NCBI RefSeq assembly: GCF_010634855.1
Contig: NZ_MWLQ01000026.1
Coordinates: 144,833-208,832 of the forward strand
Direction: 5' to 3'
Length of the DNA stretch: 64,000 nucleotides
Origin: Microbacterium sp. B35-30
GTDB taxonomy: Bacteria; Actinomycetota; Actinomycetes; Actinomycetales; Microbacteriaceae
Position numbers and translations under genes: made by a program. The notes below the pieces were generated by a model that saw nothing but the letters and a program-made list of their open reading frames with translations, was not told where the DNA came from and ran no database searches. Shown piece after piece: positions 25,289 through 33,884 of the stretch (its first letter is position 1; every line of letters starts with the position of its first letter).

Positions 25289-25979
25289 GAGGGTGTCGCC
25301 GGGACCTACCCTGACCGCGCGCCAGCCGAAGGCCGTGCACAGCGCGCTCACCGTGCTGGAAGCGGTGGCGCATCTGGGCGCCGGTGCGACTGCACGCGAG
25401 ATCTCCCTCGAGCTGGGGCTGCCGCGAGCGACGACCTACCGCCTGCTGAATCTGCTCGTACAGGACGAGTACCTGGTGCGCACTCCTGACCTCGCCGGGT
25501 TCGCTCTGGGCGCCAAGGTCGTGCAGCTCGCCGCCGTGGCGGCGCCGCCGGCACGCCTGACCTCGGCGGCGCGCGGAGTGCTCGCCGAGGCGCGCTCAGC
25601 GCTGCGCGGCGGCGTGCATGTCGTCTTCTTCGTCGAAGGTCGAATCTCGGTCATCGACGCCGACCCCGACTTCCCGCTGTCGGACGAGCTTCGCCTCGCC
25701 CGCGAGCCGGAGCGGTTCGCGATGGGCCGGCTGCTCACGATCGAGCAGGGGACCGCCGAGGATGCCTCGCGCACGGACTTCGCCGCGCTCGGCGCCACTC
25801 GCCAGCGGGGTGAGCTCGCCCCGGCATACGGGTGTGTCGCGGTGCCGATCCTCGACGGCACGGGGCGGTTCGCCGGAGCCGTCGGGTTCTCCGGGCCGCG
25901 CCACCGGGTCGACGAGCCTGCGGGGGTGCTGGCGGTGCTGCAGCCGGCGGCCGCCCGCCTCGGTCCCCTGGTGGTGTGA
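25281..25979 (+). CDS. IclR-family transcriptional regulator
   Basis: The 232-residue protein has an N-terminal winged helix (HSALTVLEAVAHLGAGATAREISLELGLPRATTYRLLNLLVQDEYLVR) and an IclR ligand domain (LRGGVHVVFFVEGRISVIDA...YGCVAVPILDGTGRFAGAVGFSGP). GTG at 25281 has GGAGGAGC just upstream and overlaps the stop of the permease by 8 bases, so expression is coupled. Its likely targets are the two divergent permease/amine oxidase units; the ligand may be an amine or its aldehyde/acid product (inference). Confidence 0.85.
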   Translation: MPERVSPGPTLTARQPKAVHSALTVLEAVAHLGAGATAREISLELGLPRATTYRLLNLLVQDEYLVRTPDLAGFALGAKVVQLAAVAAPPARLTSAARGVLAEARSALRGGVHVVFFVEGRISVIDADPDFPLSDELRLAREPERFAMGRLLTIEQGTAEDASRTDFAALGATRQRGELAPAYGCVAVPILDGTGRFAGAVGFSGPRHRVDEPAGVLAVLQPAAARLGPLVV

Positions 25980-26006
25980 CGTCACCCCCGCGCGGACCGG
26001 GTAGAC
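25977..26006 (+). promoter_or_regulatory. Putative promoter of the SRP RNA gene
   Basis: TGACGT at 25977-25982 and TAGACT at 26001-26006 are separated by 18 bases and lie just before the SRP RNA. The -35 match is partial. Confidence 0.4.
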
Positions 26007-26011
26007 TGTCA

Positions 26012-26102
26012 GAAGCTCTCCGCGAGGCGGCATCCAGGCCAACTCCCCCAGGACGGAAACGTAGCAAGGGTAACCAGGCTCTGCCGGGTTCGCGGAGAGT
26101 CT
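26012..26102 (+). ncRNA. ffs: Signal recognition particle RNA (4.5S type)
   Basis: The ends pair (CTCTCCGCGA at 26016 with TCGCGGAGAG at 26090). The apex carries the conserved SRP domain IV signature CCAGGACGGAAACGTAGCA followed by AGGGTA, with the GGAA tetraloop and asymmetric loop that bind Ffh. Size is about 90 bases, the small bacterial form. A run TCTTAATTTT follows and may terminate transcription. Confidence 0.93.
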
Positions 26103-26146
26103 TAATTTTCCCGGGCGCGCCGATGGACCCCGCGTTCGGACAGGGC

Positions 26147-26818
26147 TCAGGGGTCGGCGGCGAAGGGGCCGTCGAGCACCGCCCACTGCAGCAGCATGAT
26201 GGTCTTCGCGTCCTGGATCCGCCCATCGCGCACCATCGCGCGAGCCTCATCGATGCCGATCTCGAGCAGCTCGATGTGCTCGCCCTCCTCCTGGAGGCCG
26301 CCGCGGTCGCCGGTGCGGGTCGAGCCGTCGTAGCGGGCGGCGAAGAAGTGCAGGCGTTCGGTGACCGAGCCGGGGCTCATGTACACGTCCCAGACGTGCT
26401 CGAGCTCGCCCACCTCGACGCCCGTCTCCTCGGCCGCCTCCCGTCGGATCGCCGTCGCCGGGTCATCGTCGTCGAGGAGTCCCGCCGCCGTCTCGATGAG
26501 CATGCCGTCGGGGTGGTCGTTGACGTAGACGGGGTAGCGGAACTGGCGCGTGAGGAGCACCGTGCGCTGCTCGGGGTCGTAGAGCAGCACCGTGGCGCCG
26601 TTGCCGCGATCGTAGGTCTCGCGCTGCTGCGTCTCCCACCGGCCCGCCGGGTCGCGGTACTCGAGCGTGGTGCGCCGCAGCACGTGCCACGCCGAGGCCA
26701 GCACCTCGACGTCCGTCACGTGGACGTCCGCGTTGCGCTGCAGGTCGCGTCCGGCCCGGTCGAGGCCCGTGCGGCCGCGGTGATCGGGGACATCGACTCC
26801 GGGGCGCGGCTCAGGCAT
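26147..26818 (-). CDS. NUDIX hydrolase (NudK/ADP-ribose pyrophosphatase-like)
   Basis: The 223-residue protein contains a NUDIX box (GLLDDDDPATAIRREAAEETGV), with Asp at the first Glu position of the motif, and the fold LLYDPEQRTVLLTRQFRYPVYVNDHPDGMLIETAAG seen in nucleotide-sugar/ADP-ribose pyrophosphatases such as NudK (GDP-mannose). The ATG at 26818 is preceded at six bases by TACGCT, so a leaderless mRNA is likely; longer in-frame starts are rejected. Divergent from pta. Substrate uncertain. Confidence 0.85.
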   Translation of the reverse strand: MPEPRPGVDVPDHRGRTGLDRAGRDLQRNADVHVTDVEVLASAWHVLRRTTLEYRDPAGRWETQQRETYDRGNGATVLLYDPEQRTVLLTRQFRYPVYVNDHPDGMLIETAAGLLDDDDPATAIRREAAEETGVEVGELEHVWDVYMSPGSVTERLHFFAARYDGSTRTGDRGGLQEEGEHIELLEIGIDEARAMVRDGRIQDAKTIMLLQWAVLDGPFAADP

Positions 26819-26824
26819 GCCTCG

Positions 26825-26830
26825 AGCGTA
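26825..26830 (-). promoter_or_regulatory. -10 hexamer TACGCT, leaderless start of the NUDIX gene
   Basis: TACGCT ends exactly six bases (CGAGGC) before the ATG at 26818. No ribosome site is present, which fits leaderless transcription. Confidence 0.5.
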
Positions 26831-26890
26831 ATCGCGCCGCGCCGATGATCCGGCGGCGAGCCCCGGCAACCTGCCTGCCCCGAGGCCGCG

Positions 26891-26961
26891 GCTGCCTGCT
26901 CGCCCTAGAGGACAGCATCCTGCTCGCCCAATAGGCCGCGGCATCCTGCTCGCCCAATAGG
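26891..26961 (+). repeat. Three direct repeats of 21 bases in the pta promoter
   Basis: Copies lie at 26891-26911, 26915-26935 and 26941-26961, with periods of 24 and 26 bases. The second and third are identical over 21 bases (core CCTGCTCGCCCAATAGG); the first differs at four positions. The last copy runs into the TAGGGT hexamer that precedes the pta start. They may be a duplicated promoter segment or activator sites. Confidence 0.85.
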
Positions 26962-26963
26962 GT
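26958..26963 (+). promoter_or_regulatory. -10 hexamer TAGGGT, leaderless start of pta
   Basis: TAGGGT is followed by exactly six bases (GGTCGC) and then the GTG of pta, the same geometry as other leaderless genes of this window. Confidence 0.5.
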
Positions 26964-26969
26964 GGTCGC

Positions 26970-29126
26970 GTGGCTCAGAGCATCTACATCACCTCGGCCG
27001 AAGGCCACTCGGGAAAGTCGACGGTCGCGCTGGGCGTGCTCGATGCGCTGAGCCATGCGACGGCGCGCGTGGGCGTGTTCCGGGCGATCGCACGCTCGAC
27101 GATCGAACGCGACTACGTGCTCGAGATGCTGCTGGACCACGACGGCGTCGACCTGCCGTACGACGACTGCATCGGTGTCACGTACGACGACGTGCGGCAT
27201 GATCCGGATGCCGCGCTTGCGACGATCGTCGAGCGCTACAAAGCGGTCGAGGCCCAGTGCGAGGCTGTGGTCATCGTCGGGAGCGACTACACGGATGTCG
27301 GCAGCCCTGCCGAGCTCGCCTACAACGCCCGCATCGCGGCCAACCTCGGCGCGCCGGTGCTGCTGGTGCTCGGCGGCCGTTCGGCGCAGAATCAGACCCA
27401 GCCCGAGCAGCTCGGGTCATCGCTGCCGCGCACCGCGGACGAGATGGGCCAGATCGCCGACCTCGCGCTCGCCGAGCTGCGTCATGGCCGCGCGAAGCTG
27501 TTCGCCGTCGTCGCCAACCGGGCAGAGGCAGGCAACGCCGAAGAGACCATCGCGGCGATCCGTCGCTCGGTCGACGCTCACCGCGGAGAGGCGACGGTGC
27601 CGGCCGCCGGGTCGCAGACCTCGGTTCCGGTCTGGGCCATCCCCGAGGATCGCCATCTGGTGGCCCCCTCGATCCGGGGCATCATGCGCTCGGTCGACGG
27701 CGAGCTGCTCTCGGGTGACCCGGACCGGCTCACCCGCGAGGCGCTCGCGGTCGTCGTCGCCGGCATGTCGATGGTCAACGTCCTTCCTCGGCTGCTCGAG
27801 GGCGCCGTCGTCATCATCCCCGCCGACCGCTCCGAGGTGCTGCTGGCCACCCTGCTCGCCAACGCCTCCGGCACCTTCCCCTCGATCTCGGGCATCGTGC
27901 TCAACGGCGGTTTCGAGCTGCCCGAGCCGGTGACACGGCTGATCGACGGACTCGGGTCGAGCGTGCCCATCATCACCACCGAGCTCGGCACCTACGAGAC
28001 GGCGGTGCGCATCATGGGAACGCGCGGCCGCCTCGCCGCGGACTCGCAGCGCCGGTACGACACGGCGCTCGCCCTGTTCGAGCAGAGCGTCGACACCGAC
28101 GAACTGCTCGTCGCGTTCGGTCTGGCACGCGCGACGGTCGTGACACCGCTGATGTTCGAGTTCCAGCTCATCGAGCGCGCGCGCGCGCAGCGCCGGCGCA
28201 TCGTGCTGCCCGAGGGCGGCGACGACCGGGTCCTGCGCGCGGCGGCGACGGTGCTCAAGCGCGGCATCGCCGATCTGGTGATCCTCGGCGAGCCGTTCGA
28301 GGTGCGGGCACGCGCGATCGAGCTCGGGATCGACATCCAGGCCGCCGAGGTGCTCTCGCCGCTGGATCCCGTGCACGTCCACAAGTTCGCCGAGGAGTAC
28401 GCGCGTCTGCGCGCCCACAAGGGCGTCACGCTCGGGCAGGCGTCAGACACCGTGACCGATGTGTCCTACTTCGGGACCATGATGGTGCACCTGGGGCTCG
28501 CCGACGGCATGGTCTCGGGCGCCGTCCACACGACCGCGCACACCATCCGCCCGGCGTTCGAGATCATCAAGACCCGCCCGGGCGTCTCGGTGGTCTCGAG
28601 CGTGTTCCTGATGGCGCTCGCCGACCGCGTGCTCGTCTACGGCGACTGCGCCGTCATCCCGGATCCCACCAGCGAGCAGCTCGCCGACATCGCGATCTCG
28701 TCGGCCGCGACGGCCGCGCAGTTCGGCATCGACCCGCGGGTCGCGATGCTCTCGTACTCGACGGGCGAATCGGGGTCGGGTGCCGACGTCGAGAAGGTGA
28801 GGGATGCCACCGCCCTCGTCCGCTCGCGGGCGCCGGAGCTGCTCGTGGAGGGGCCGATCCAGTACGACGCGGCGGCCGACGCCGCCGTGGCCGCGGCGAA
28901 GATGCCCGGCTCGGATGTCGCCGGACGCGCCACGGTGTTCGTCTTCCCCGACCTCAACACGGGCAACAACACGTACAAGGCGGTGCAGCGCTCGGCGGGC
29001 GCCGTCGCGATCGGGCCGGTGCTGCAGGGGCTCAACAAGCCGATCAACGACCTGTCGCGCGGCGCGCTCGTGGACGACATCGTCAACACCATCGCGATCA
29101 CCGCGATCCAGGCGCAGGGGGAGTGA
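26970..29126 (+). CDS. pta: Phosphate acetyltransferase (long form with BioD/DRTGG domains)
   Basis: The 718-residue enzyme has an N-terminal P-loop NTPase-like domain (TSAEGHSGKSTVALGVLD), a central DRTGG domain, and the C-terminal PTA_PTB catalytic domain (RRIVLPEGGDDRVLRAA ... LMALADRVLVYGDCAVIPDPTSEQLADIAI ... MLSYSTGESGSGADVEKV). It interconverts acetyl-CoA and acetyl phosphate. The GTG start lies six bases after a TAGGGT hexamer. ackA begins 5 bases after its stop, the usual pta-ackA pair. Full length; no missing motifs seen. Confidence 0.96.
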   Translation: MAQSIYITSAEGHSGKSTVALGVLDALSHATARVGVFRAIARSTIERDYVLEMLLDHDGVDLPYDDCIGVTYDDVRHDPDAALATIVERYKAVEAQCEAVVIVGSDYTDVGSPAELAYNARIAANLGAPVLLVLGGRSAQNQTQPEQLGSSLPRTADEMGQIADLALAELRHGRAKLFAVVANRAEAGNAEETIAAIRRSVDAHRGEATVPAAGSQTSVPVWAIPEDRHLVAPSIRGIMRSVDGELLSGDPDRLTREALAVVVAGMSMVNVLPRLLEGAVVIIPADRSEVLLATLLANASGTFPSISGIVLNGGFELPEPVTRLIDGLGSSVPIITTELGTYETAVRIMGTRGRLAADSQRRYDTALALFEQSVDTDELLVAFGLARATVVTPLMFEFQLIERARAQRRRIVLPEGGDDRVLRAAATVLKRGIADLVILGEPFEVRARAIELGIDIQAAEVLSPLDPVHVHKFAEEYARLRAHKGVTLGQASDTVTDVSYFGTMMVHLGLADGMVSGAVHTTAHTIRPAFEIIKTRPGVSVVSSVFLMALADRVLVYGDCAVIPDPTSEQLADIAISSAATAAQFGIDPRVAMLSYSTGESGSGADVEKVRDATALVRSRAPELLVEGPIQYDAAADAAVAAAKMPGSDVAGRATVFVFPDLNTGNNTYKAVQRSAGAVAIGPVLQGLNKPINDLSRGALVDDIVNTIAITAIQAQGE

Positions 29127-29131
29127 TCCGC

Positions 29132-30373
29132 ATGACCCCGGTGCTCGTCATCAACAGCGGTTCGTCGTCGTTCAAGTACCAGCTGCTCGACATGGACACC
29201 GAGCGCACGCTCGCGTCAGGTCTCGTCGAGCGCATCGGCCCTTCGACAGGGACCGGCCTCGCCCGTCACACCGTCCATGCGGCGGCTCTCGCGTCCGCAA
29301 CCGGGCCGGCGCCGACGGTGCTCGACGCGACGCGCATCCGCGAGCTTCCGATCCCCGACCACACCGCCGGCTTCGCGGTCATGCTCGAGGCGTTCGCGGC
29401 CTACGGTCCGTCGCTCGCCGAGACCCCGCCGGTCGCCGTCGGCCACCGCGTCGTGCACGGCGGCGCGCGGTTCTTCGAGCCCACGCTGGTCACCCCGCTC
29501 GTCGAGATCAACATCGACGAGCTCGCGGTGCTCGCGCCGCTGCACAACCCCGCGAACCTGGCCGGGATCGTCGCCGGCCGCACGGCGTTCCCCGACGTGC
29601 CGCACATCGCCGTCTTCGACACCGCCTTCCACCAGACCCTGGCGCCCGCCGCCTACACGTACGCGATCGACGCGGAGGTCGCGGCATCCCATCGCATCCG
29701 CCGGTACGGGTTCCACGGCACGTCGCACAAGTTCGTCAGCGAAGCGGCCGCCGCGTTTCTCGGGCGGCCGCTCGGCGAGCTCAAGCAGATCGTCTTCCAC
29801 CTGGGCAACGGCGCGTCGGTCACCGCGATCGACGGAGGCCGCTCGATCGATACCTCGATGGGCTTCACGCCGCTGGAGGGCCTCGTCATGGGCACGCGCT
29901 CGGGCGACATCGATCCCGCCGTGCTCTTCCAGCTCGAGCGGCGTGCGGGCATGACCGTCGACGACCTCGACGACCTCCTCAACAAGCGCAGCGGGCTGCT
30001 CGGCCTCGCGGGATCCAACGATCTGCGCGACATCCGTGCCGCCGTCGAACGCGGTGAGCCGCAGGCGCAGCTCGCCTTCGAGGTGTACGTCCACCGGCTG
30101 CGCTCCTACGCCGGCGCCTACCTCGCCCAGCTCGGCGGCGCCGACGTCATCTCGTTCACCGCGGGCGTCGGCGAGAACGCGCCGCAGGTGCGCGCCGGGG
30201 CCCTCGACACGCTCGGATTCGCGGGCGTCGAGATCGACCACGCACGCAACGAGAGCGCCGAGCGCGGCATCCGGATCATCTCGACGGATGCCTCGGCCGT
30301 GACGGTCCTCGTCGTCCCGACGGACGAGGAGCTCGAGATCGCGCGCCAGACGCTGAGCGTCGCCCGCCCGTAA
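29132..30373 (+). CDS. ackA: Acetate kinase
   Basis: The 413-residue kinase shows the family motifs VLVINSGSSSFKYQL at the N-terminus, GHRVVHGG, FDTAFHQTL, YGFHGTSHKFV, HLGNGASV, MGFTPLEGLVMGTRSGDIDP and FTAGVGENA. It transfers phosphate between acetyl phosphate and ADP. ATG at 29132 is preferred: GGGGGAG is 8 bases upstream, although GTG at 29123 overlaps the pta stop and is possible. With pta it makes or uses acetate; acs elsewhere in the window gives the high-affinity route. Confidence 0.96.
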   Translation: MTPVLVINSGSSSFKYQLLDMDTERTLASGLVERIGPSTGTGLARHTVHAAALASATGPAPTVLDATRIRELPIPDHTAGFAVMLEAFAAYGPSLAETPPVAVGHRVVHGGARFFEPTLVTPLVEINIDELAVLAPLHNPANLAGIVAGRTAFPDVPHIAVFDTAFHQTLAPAAYTYAIDAEVAASHRIRRYGFHGTSHKFVSEAAAAFLGRPLGELKQIVFHLGNGASVTAIDGGRSIDTSMGFTPLEGLVMGTRSGDIDPAVLFQLERRAGMTVDDLDDLLNKRSGLLGLAGSNDLRDIRAAVERGEPQAQLAFEVYVHRLRSYAGAYLAQLGGADVISFTAGVGENAPQVRAGALDTLGFAGVEIDHARNESAERGIRIISTDASAVTVLVVPTDEELEIARQTLSVARP

Positions 30374-30408
30374 CCATCGCAGGGTGTCGACCCGGCGCCC
30401 GACCGCAT

Positions 30409-30414
30409 TACGCT
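30409..30414 (+). promoter_or_regulatory. Putative -10 (TACGCT) of the pgmB-GH65 operon
   Basis: TACGCT lies upstream of the tandem repeats, with TGTCGA 18 bases before it as a weak -35. Transcription would begin near 30421, putting the repeats at the very start of the mRNA. Confidence 0.35.
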
Positions 30415-30422
30415 TGCTGGAC

Positions 30423-30473
30423 GGCACGCTCGCTGTAAAGGCACGCTCGCCGAAGAGGCACCCTCGCTGAGAC
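30423..30473 (+). repeat. Three tandem 17-base repeats before the pgmB gene
   Basis: Units are GGCACGCTCGCTGTAAA, GGCACGCTCGCCGAAGA and GGCACCCTCGCTGAGAC, head to tail without gaps. They sit between a candidate promoter and the operon start. A regulator spacing of 17 bases is not a whole helical-turn multiple, so RNA-level action is also possible. Confidence 0.8.
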
Positions 30474-30521
30474 AAGCATCGTGGTGTGCCGAGCTCACCC
30501 GCACTCGCTCCCGGAGGTTCT

Positions 30522-31253
30522 GTGGCCCACGACGCCCTGCCCGATCTGACCGCGTTCGACGCTGTGCTCTTCGATCTGGACGGCGTCCTGACGCCGACGG
30601 CCGAAGTGCACATGCACGCGTGGCAGACCATGTTCGAAGAGCTCTTCGCCGCCTGGGACATCGCCCCGCCGTATACCGAGCGCGACTACTTCGACCACCT
30701 CGACGGCAAGAAGCGCTACGACGGCGTGGCGAGCCTGCTGCGCTCGCGCGACGTCGAGGTGCCCTGGGGCGATCCGTCCGACCCGCCGTCGGCCGACACG
30801 GTCTGCGGCATCGGCAACCGCAAGAACGCCGTCTTCGAGCGCGTGCTGCGCGCCGAGGGCATCACGGCCTATCCGGGGTCGCTGCGCCTGCTCGACGTGC
30901 TCGCCGGCGCCGGCACACCCGTCGCGGTCGTGTCGAGCTCCAAGAACGCGGAAGAGGTGCTGGCGGCAGCCGGCATCCGTGATCGCTTCACGGTCGTGAT
31001 GGACGGCGTCATCGCCGAACGCGACCACCTCTCCTCCAAGCCGGCGCCCGATGTGTTCGTGGAGGCGGCACGGATGCTGCAGGTCGAGCCCGCTCGCAGC
31101 GCCGCGGTCGAGGACGCCATCAGCGGCGTGCGCTCGGCGGCGGCGGGCGGCTTCGGACTCGTGGTGGGTGTCGACCGCGGTGTCGGTGTGCAGGACCTCA
31201 TCGACGCCGGCGCCCACATCGTGGTTCAGGACCTGGAGGAATTCGTACGATGA
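30522..31253 (+). CDS. pgmB: Beta-phosphoglucomutase (HAD family)
   Basis: The 243-residue HAD enzyme has FDLDGVLTPTAEVHMHAW (nucleophile and acid/base Asp), a cap domain with YFDHLDGKKRYDGV typical of beta-phosphoglucomutases, VVSSSKN (motif II), SSKPAPDVFVEA and AVEDAISGV. GTG at 30522 follows GGAGG-TTCT. It overlaps the next gene, a GH65 phosphorylase, by ATGA; the pair converts a disaccharide to glucose plus beta-glucose 1-phosphate and then to glucose 6-phosphate. Confidence 0.9.
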   Translation: MAHDALPDLTAFDAVLFDLDGVLTPTAEVHMHAWQTMFEELFAAWDIAPPYTERDYFDHLDGKKRYDGVASLLRSRDVEVPWGDPSDPPSADTVCGIGNRKNAVFERVLRAEGITAYPGSLRLLDVLAGAGTPVAVVSSSKNAEEVLAAAGIRDRFTVVMDGVIAERDHLSSKPAPDVFVEAARMLQVEPARSAAVEDAISGVRSAAAGGFGLVVGVDRGVGVQDLIDAGAHIVVQDLEEFVR

Positions 31254-33775
31254 TCGACCGCGACCGCTTCCCCGTAAACGAGTGGCGTCTGGTCGAGTCG
31301 TCGTACGACCTCGACGACGCCGGCGTCACCGAGACGCTGTTCGCCGTCGGCAACGGCTATCTCGGGCTGCGCGGAAACCACCCCGAGGGCCGCTTCGCGC
31401 ACGAGCAGGGCACCTTCATCAACGGGTTCCACGAGACGTTCCCGATCCGCCACGCCGAGCAGGCGTACGGCTTCGCGGAGGTGGGACAGGCGATCGTCAA
31501 CGCGCCCGACGCGAAGGTGATGCGCGTGTACGTCGACGATGAGCCGCTGTCGCTCGATGTGGCCGACATCCGCGAATACGAGCGCGCGCTCGACATGCGC
31601 GACGGCGTGCTCCGCCGGCACGTGCGCTGGATGACGCCGTCGGGCAAGGACGTCGTGATCGACATGGAGCGGCTCGTCTCTTTCGAGGAGAAGCACCTGG
31701 CGGTGATGACGATCGAGGTCACGGTGCTCAACGCCGACGCCCCCGTCACCGTCAGCTGCCAGATGATCAACCGGCAGGACGGGGAGGACGTCTACGGCGG
31801 CACTCCCACCGCGCCGAGGCGGGCCGGCTTCGACCCCCGCAAGACCGAGAAGCTCCACGAGCGGGTGCTGCAGCCGCAGGAGTACTGGCAGGACAAGCTG
31901 CGCTCGGCGCTGTCGTACCGCGCCACCGACTCGGGGATGACCGTCGCCGTCATCGCCGACCACCTGGTCGAGACCGAGAACGAGTACACCTCGCGCACGC
32001 TCATCGAACCCGACATCGCGAAGAACGTGTTCCGCGTGCAGGCCAAGGCCGGCGTGCCGGTGCGGGTCACCAAGCTCGTCAGCTACCACACCTCCCGCGG
32101 CGTGCCCGCCCGCGAGCTCGTCGACAGGTGCCGTCGCACGCTCGACCGCGCCCTCAGCGAGGGCGTCGGGGCGGTCCGCGCACAGCAGCGCGCGTGGCTG
32201 GACGAGTTCTGGCAGCGCTCGGATGTGCGCATCGGCGGCCACGGCGACCTGCAGCAGGCAACGCGCTGGTGCCTGTTCCAGCTCGCTCAGGCGACGGCCC
32301 GCGCGGACGGCCAGGGCGTGCCGGCCAAGGGCATGACGGGGTCGGGTTACTCCGGGCACTACTTCTGGGACACCGAGATCTACGTCCTCCCGTTCCTCGC
32401 CTACACGACGCCGCTCTGGGCGCGCAACGCCCTGCGCATGCGCTACCTCATGCTGCCCGCCGCCCGCAGGCGCGCGTTCCAGCTGAACGAGGCGGGGGCC
32501 CTGTTCCCGTGGCGGACGATCAACGGCGAAGAGGCATCCGCGTACTACGCCGCCGGCACGGCGCAGTACCACATCAACGCCGACGTCAGCTATGCGCTCG
32601 CCAAGTACGTGCGGGCGACGGGCGACGACGAGTTCCTCTACCGGGAGGGCGTCGACATCGCCGTCGAGACGGCGCGGCTGTGGGCCACCCTCGGCTTCTG
32701 GCGCTCGAACGACGGGGTGGTCGACGGCGAGGGCGACACGTTCCACATCCACGGTGTCACGGGCCCGGACGAGTACACCACCGTCGTCAACGACAACCTG
32801 TTCACGAACGTCATGGCCCGGTTCAACCTGCGCTTCGCGGCGCGCACCGTGCGCGACATGGCGGACGTCGACGGCGAGGTCTACCGACAGATGGTCGACC
32901 GTCTCGCGCTGGAGCCCGGGGAGCCCGAGTCCTGGGAGCGCGCCGCGGAGGCCATGCACATCCCGTTCAGCCCGGGACTCGGCATCCATCCCCAGGATCA
33001 CGTCTTCCTGGAGCGCGAGATCTGGGACCTCGAGAACACGCCGCCCGACAAGCGGCCGCTCCTGCTGCACTTCCACCCGCTCGTCATCTACCGGTACCAG
33101 GTGCTCAAGCAGGCCGACGTGGTGCTCGCGCTGTTCCTGCAGGGCAACCACTTCTCGGATGAGGACAAGCTCGCCGACTTCGAGTACTACGACCCGCTGA
33201 CCACCGGCGACTCGACGCTGTCGGCGGTCGTGCAGGCGATCCTCGCGGCCGAGGTCGGCTATCAGGATCTGGCGCTCGAGTACTTCCGGGAGTCGATCTT
33301 CGTCGACCTGGGCGACCTGCACCACAACGCGGCCGACGGCGTGCACGTGGCGTCCGCGGGTGGGGTCTGGACCGCGCTGGTCTCGGGCTTCGGCGGCATG
33401 CGCGACCACTTCGGCGAGCTGTCGTTCGACCCGCGCCTGCCGGCCACGTGGCCGTCGCTCGAGTTCGTGCTGCACTGGCACGGTACGCGCCTGGTCGTCA
33501 CCGTCACGCGCGACCAGCTGCGCGTGCGCGCGACCGAGGGCGAGCCCGTCGGCTTCAGCGTGCGCGGTGTCGGCTACGTCGTCGGCGCGGGCGAAGAGGT
33601 CGTCGCGCGCCTCGACGGACAGGGGCCGGTGATCGCCGGTCGCCCGTCGCTCCGCGAGCTCGGCGATGCCCGCCGCGAGGACGGATCGCTGCTGTCGGCC
33701 TCGGTGCCGACCGTCACCTCGACGATCCCGATCATCGTGGGCGCGGCGGATATCGAGCACGGCGCCGACGCCTGA
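31250..33775 (+). CDS. GH65 glycoside phosphorylase (trehalose/maltose/kojibiose type)
   Basis: The 841-residue enzyme has the N-terminal beta-sandwich, the (alpha/alpha)6 barrel with GYSGHYFWDTEIYVLPFL and the catalytic acid in HGVTGPDEYTTVVNDN, then RPLLLHFHPLVIYRYQVLKQADVV and DPLTTGDSTLS for phosphate binding, and a small C-terminal beta domain. Inverting phosphorolysis of an alpha-glucoside by inorganic phosphate is expected. The exact disaccharide cannot be read from sequence. Cytosolic; translationally coupled to pgmB. Confidence 0.9.
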   Translation: MIDRDRFPVNEWRLVESSYDLDDAGVTETLFAVGNGYLGLRGNHPEGRFAHEQGTFINGFHETFPIRHAEQAYGFAEVGQAIVNAPDAKVMRVYVDDEPLSLDVADIREYERALDMRDGVLRRHVRWMTPSGKDVVIDMERLVSFEEKHLAVMTIEVTVLNADAPVTVSCQMINRQDGEDVYGGTPTAPRRAGFDPRKTEKLHERVLQPQEYWQDKLRSALSYRATDSGMTVAVIADHLVETENEYTSRTLIEPDIAKNVFRVQAKAGVPVRVTKLVSYHTSRGVPARELVDRCRRTLDRALSEGVGAVRAQQRAWLDEFWQRSDVRIGGHGDLQQATRWCLFQLAQATARADGQGVPAKGMTGSGYSGHYFWDTEIYVLPFLAYTTPLWARNALRMRYLMLPAARRRAFQLNEAGALFPWRTINGEEASAYYAAGTAQYHINADVSYALAKYVRATGDDEFLYREGVDIAVETARLWATLGFWRSNDGVVDGEGDTFHIHGVTGPDEYTTVVNDNLFTNVMARFNLRFAARTVRDMADVDGEVYRQMVDRLALEPGEPESWERAAEAMHIPFSPGLGIHPQDHVFLEREIWDLENTPPDKRPLLLHFHPLVIYRYQVLKQADVVLALFLQGNHFSDEDKLADFEYYDPLTTGDSTLSAVVQAILAAEVGYQDLALEYFRESIFVDLGDLHHNAADGVHVASAGGVWTALVSGFGGMRDHFGELSFDPRLPATWPSLEFVLHWHGTRLVVTVTRDQLRVRATEGEPVGFSVRGVGYVVGAGEEVVARLDGQGPVIAGRPSLRELGDARREDGSLLSASVPTVTSTIPIIVGAADIEHGADA

Positions 33776-33785
33776 CCGCCCCGCG

Positions 33786-33856
33786 ACAACAGGAGATCCG
33801 GCGAGGACAGGACGATCCGAGGCGATTCGTCCTGTTTCCGCCGGATCTCCTGTTGT
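33786..33856. repeat. 30-base imperfect inverted repeat (REP-like) between convergent genes
   Basis: The arms at 33786-33815 and 33827-33856 match over 30 bases with about three mismatches and enclose an 11-base loop. The outer arm starts ACAACAGGAGATCCGGCG. It lies between the GH65 gene and the thiamin operon, whose ends converge here, so it can act as a two-way terminator. Its length and sequence suggest a dispersed palindromic repeat family. Confidence 0.85.
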
Positions 33857-33884
33857 GTGCGGGTACGCACGGCGGGCCCGATGG

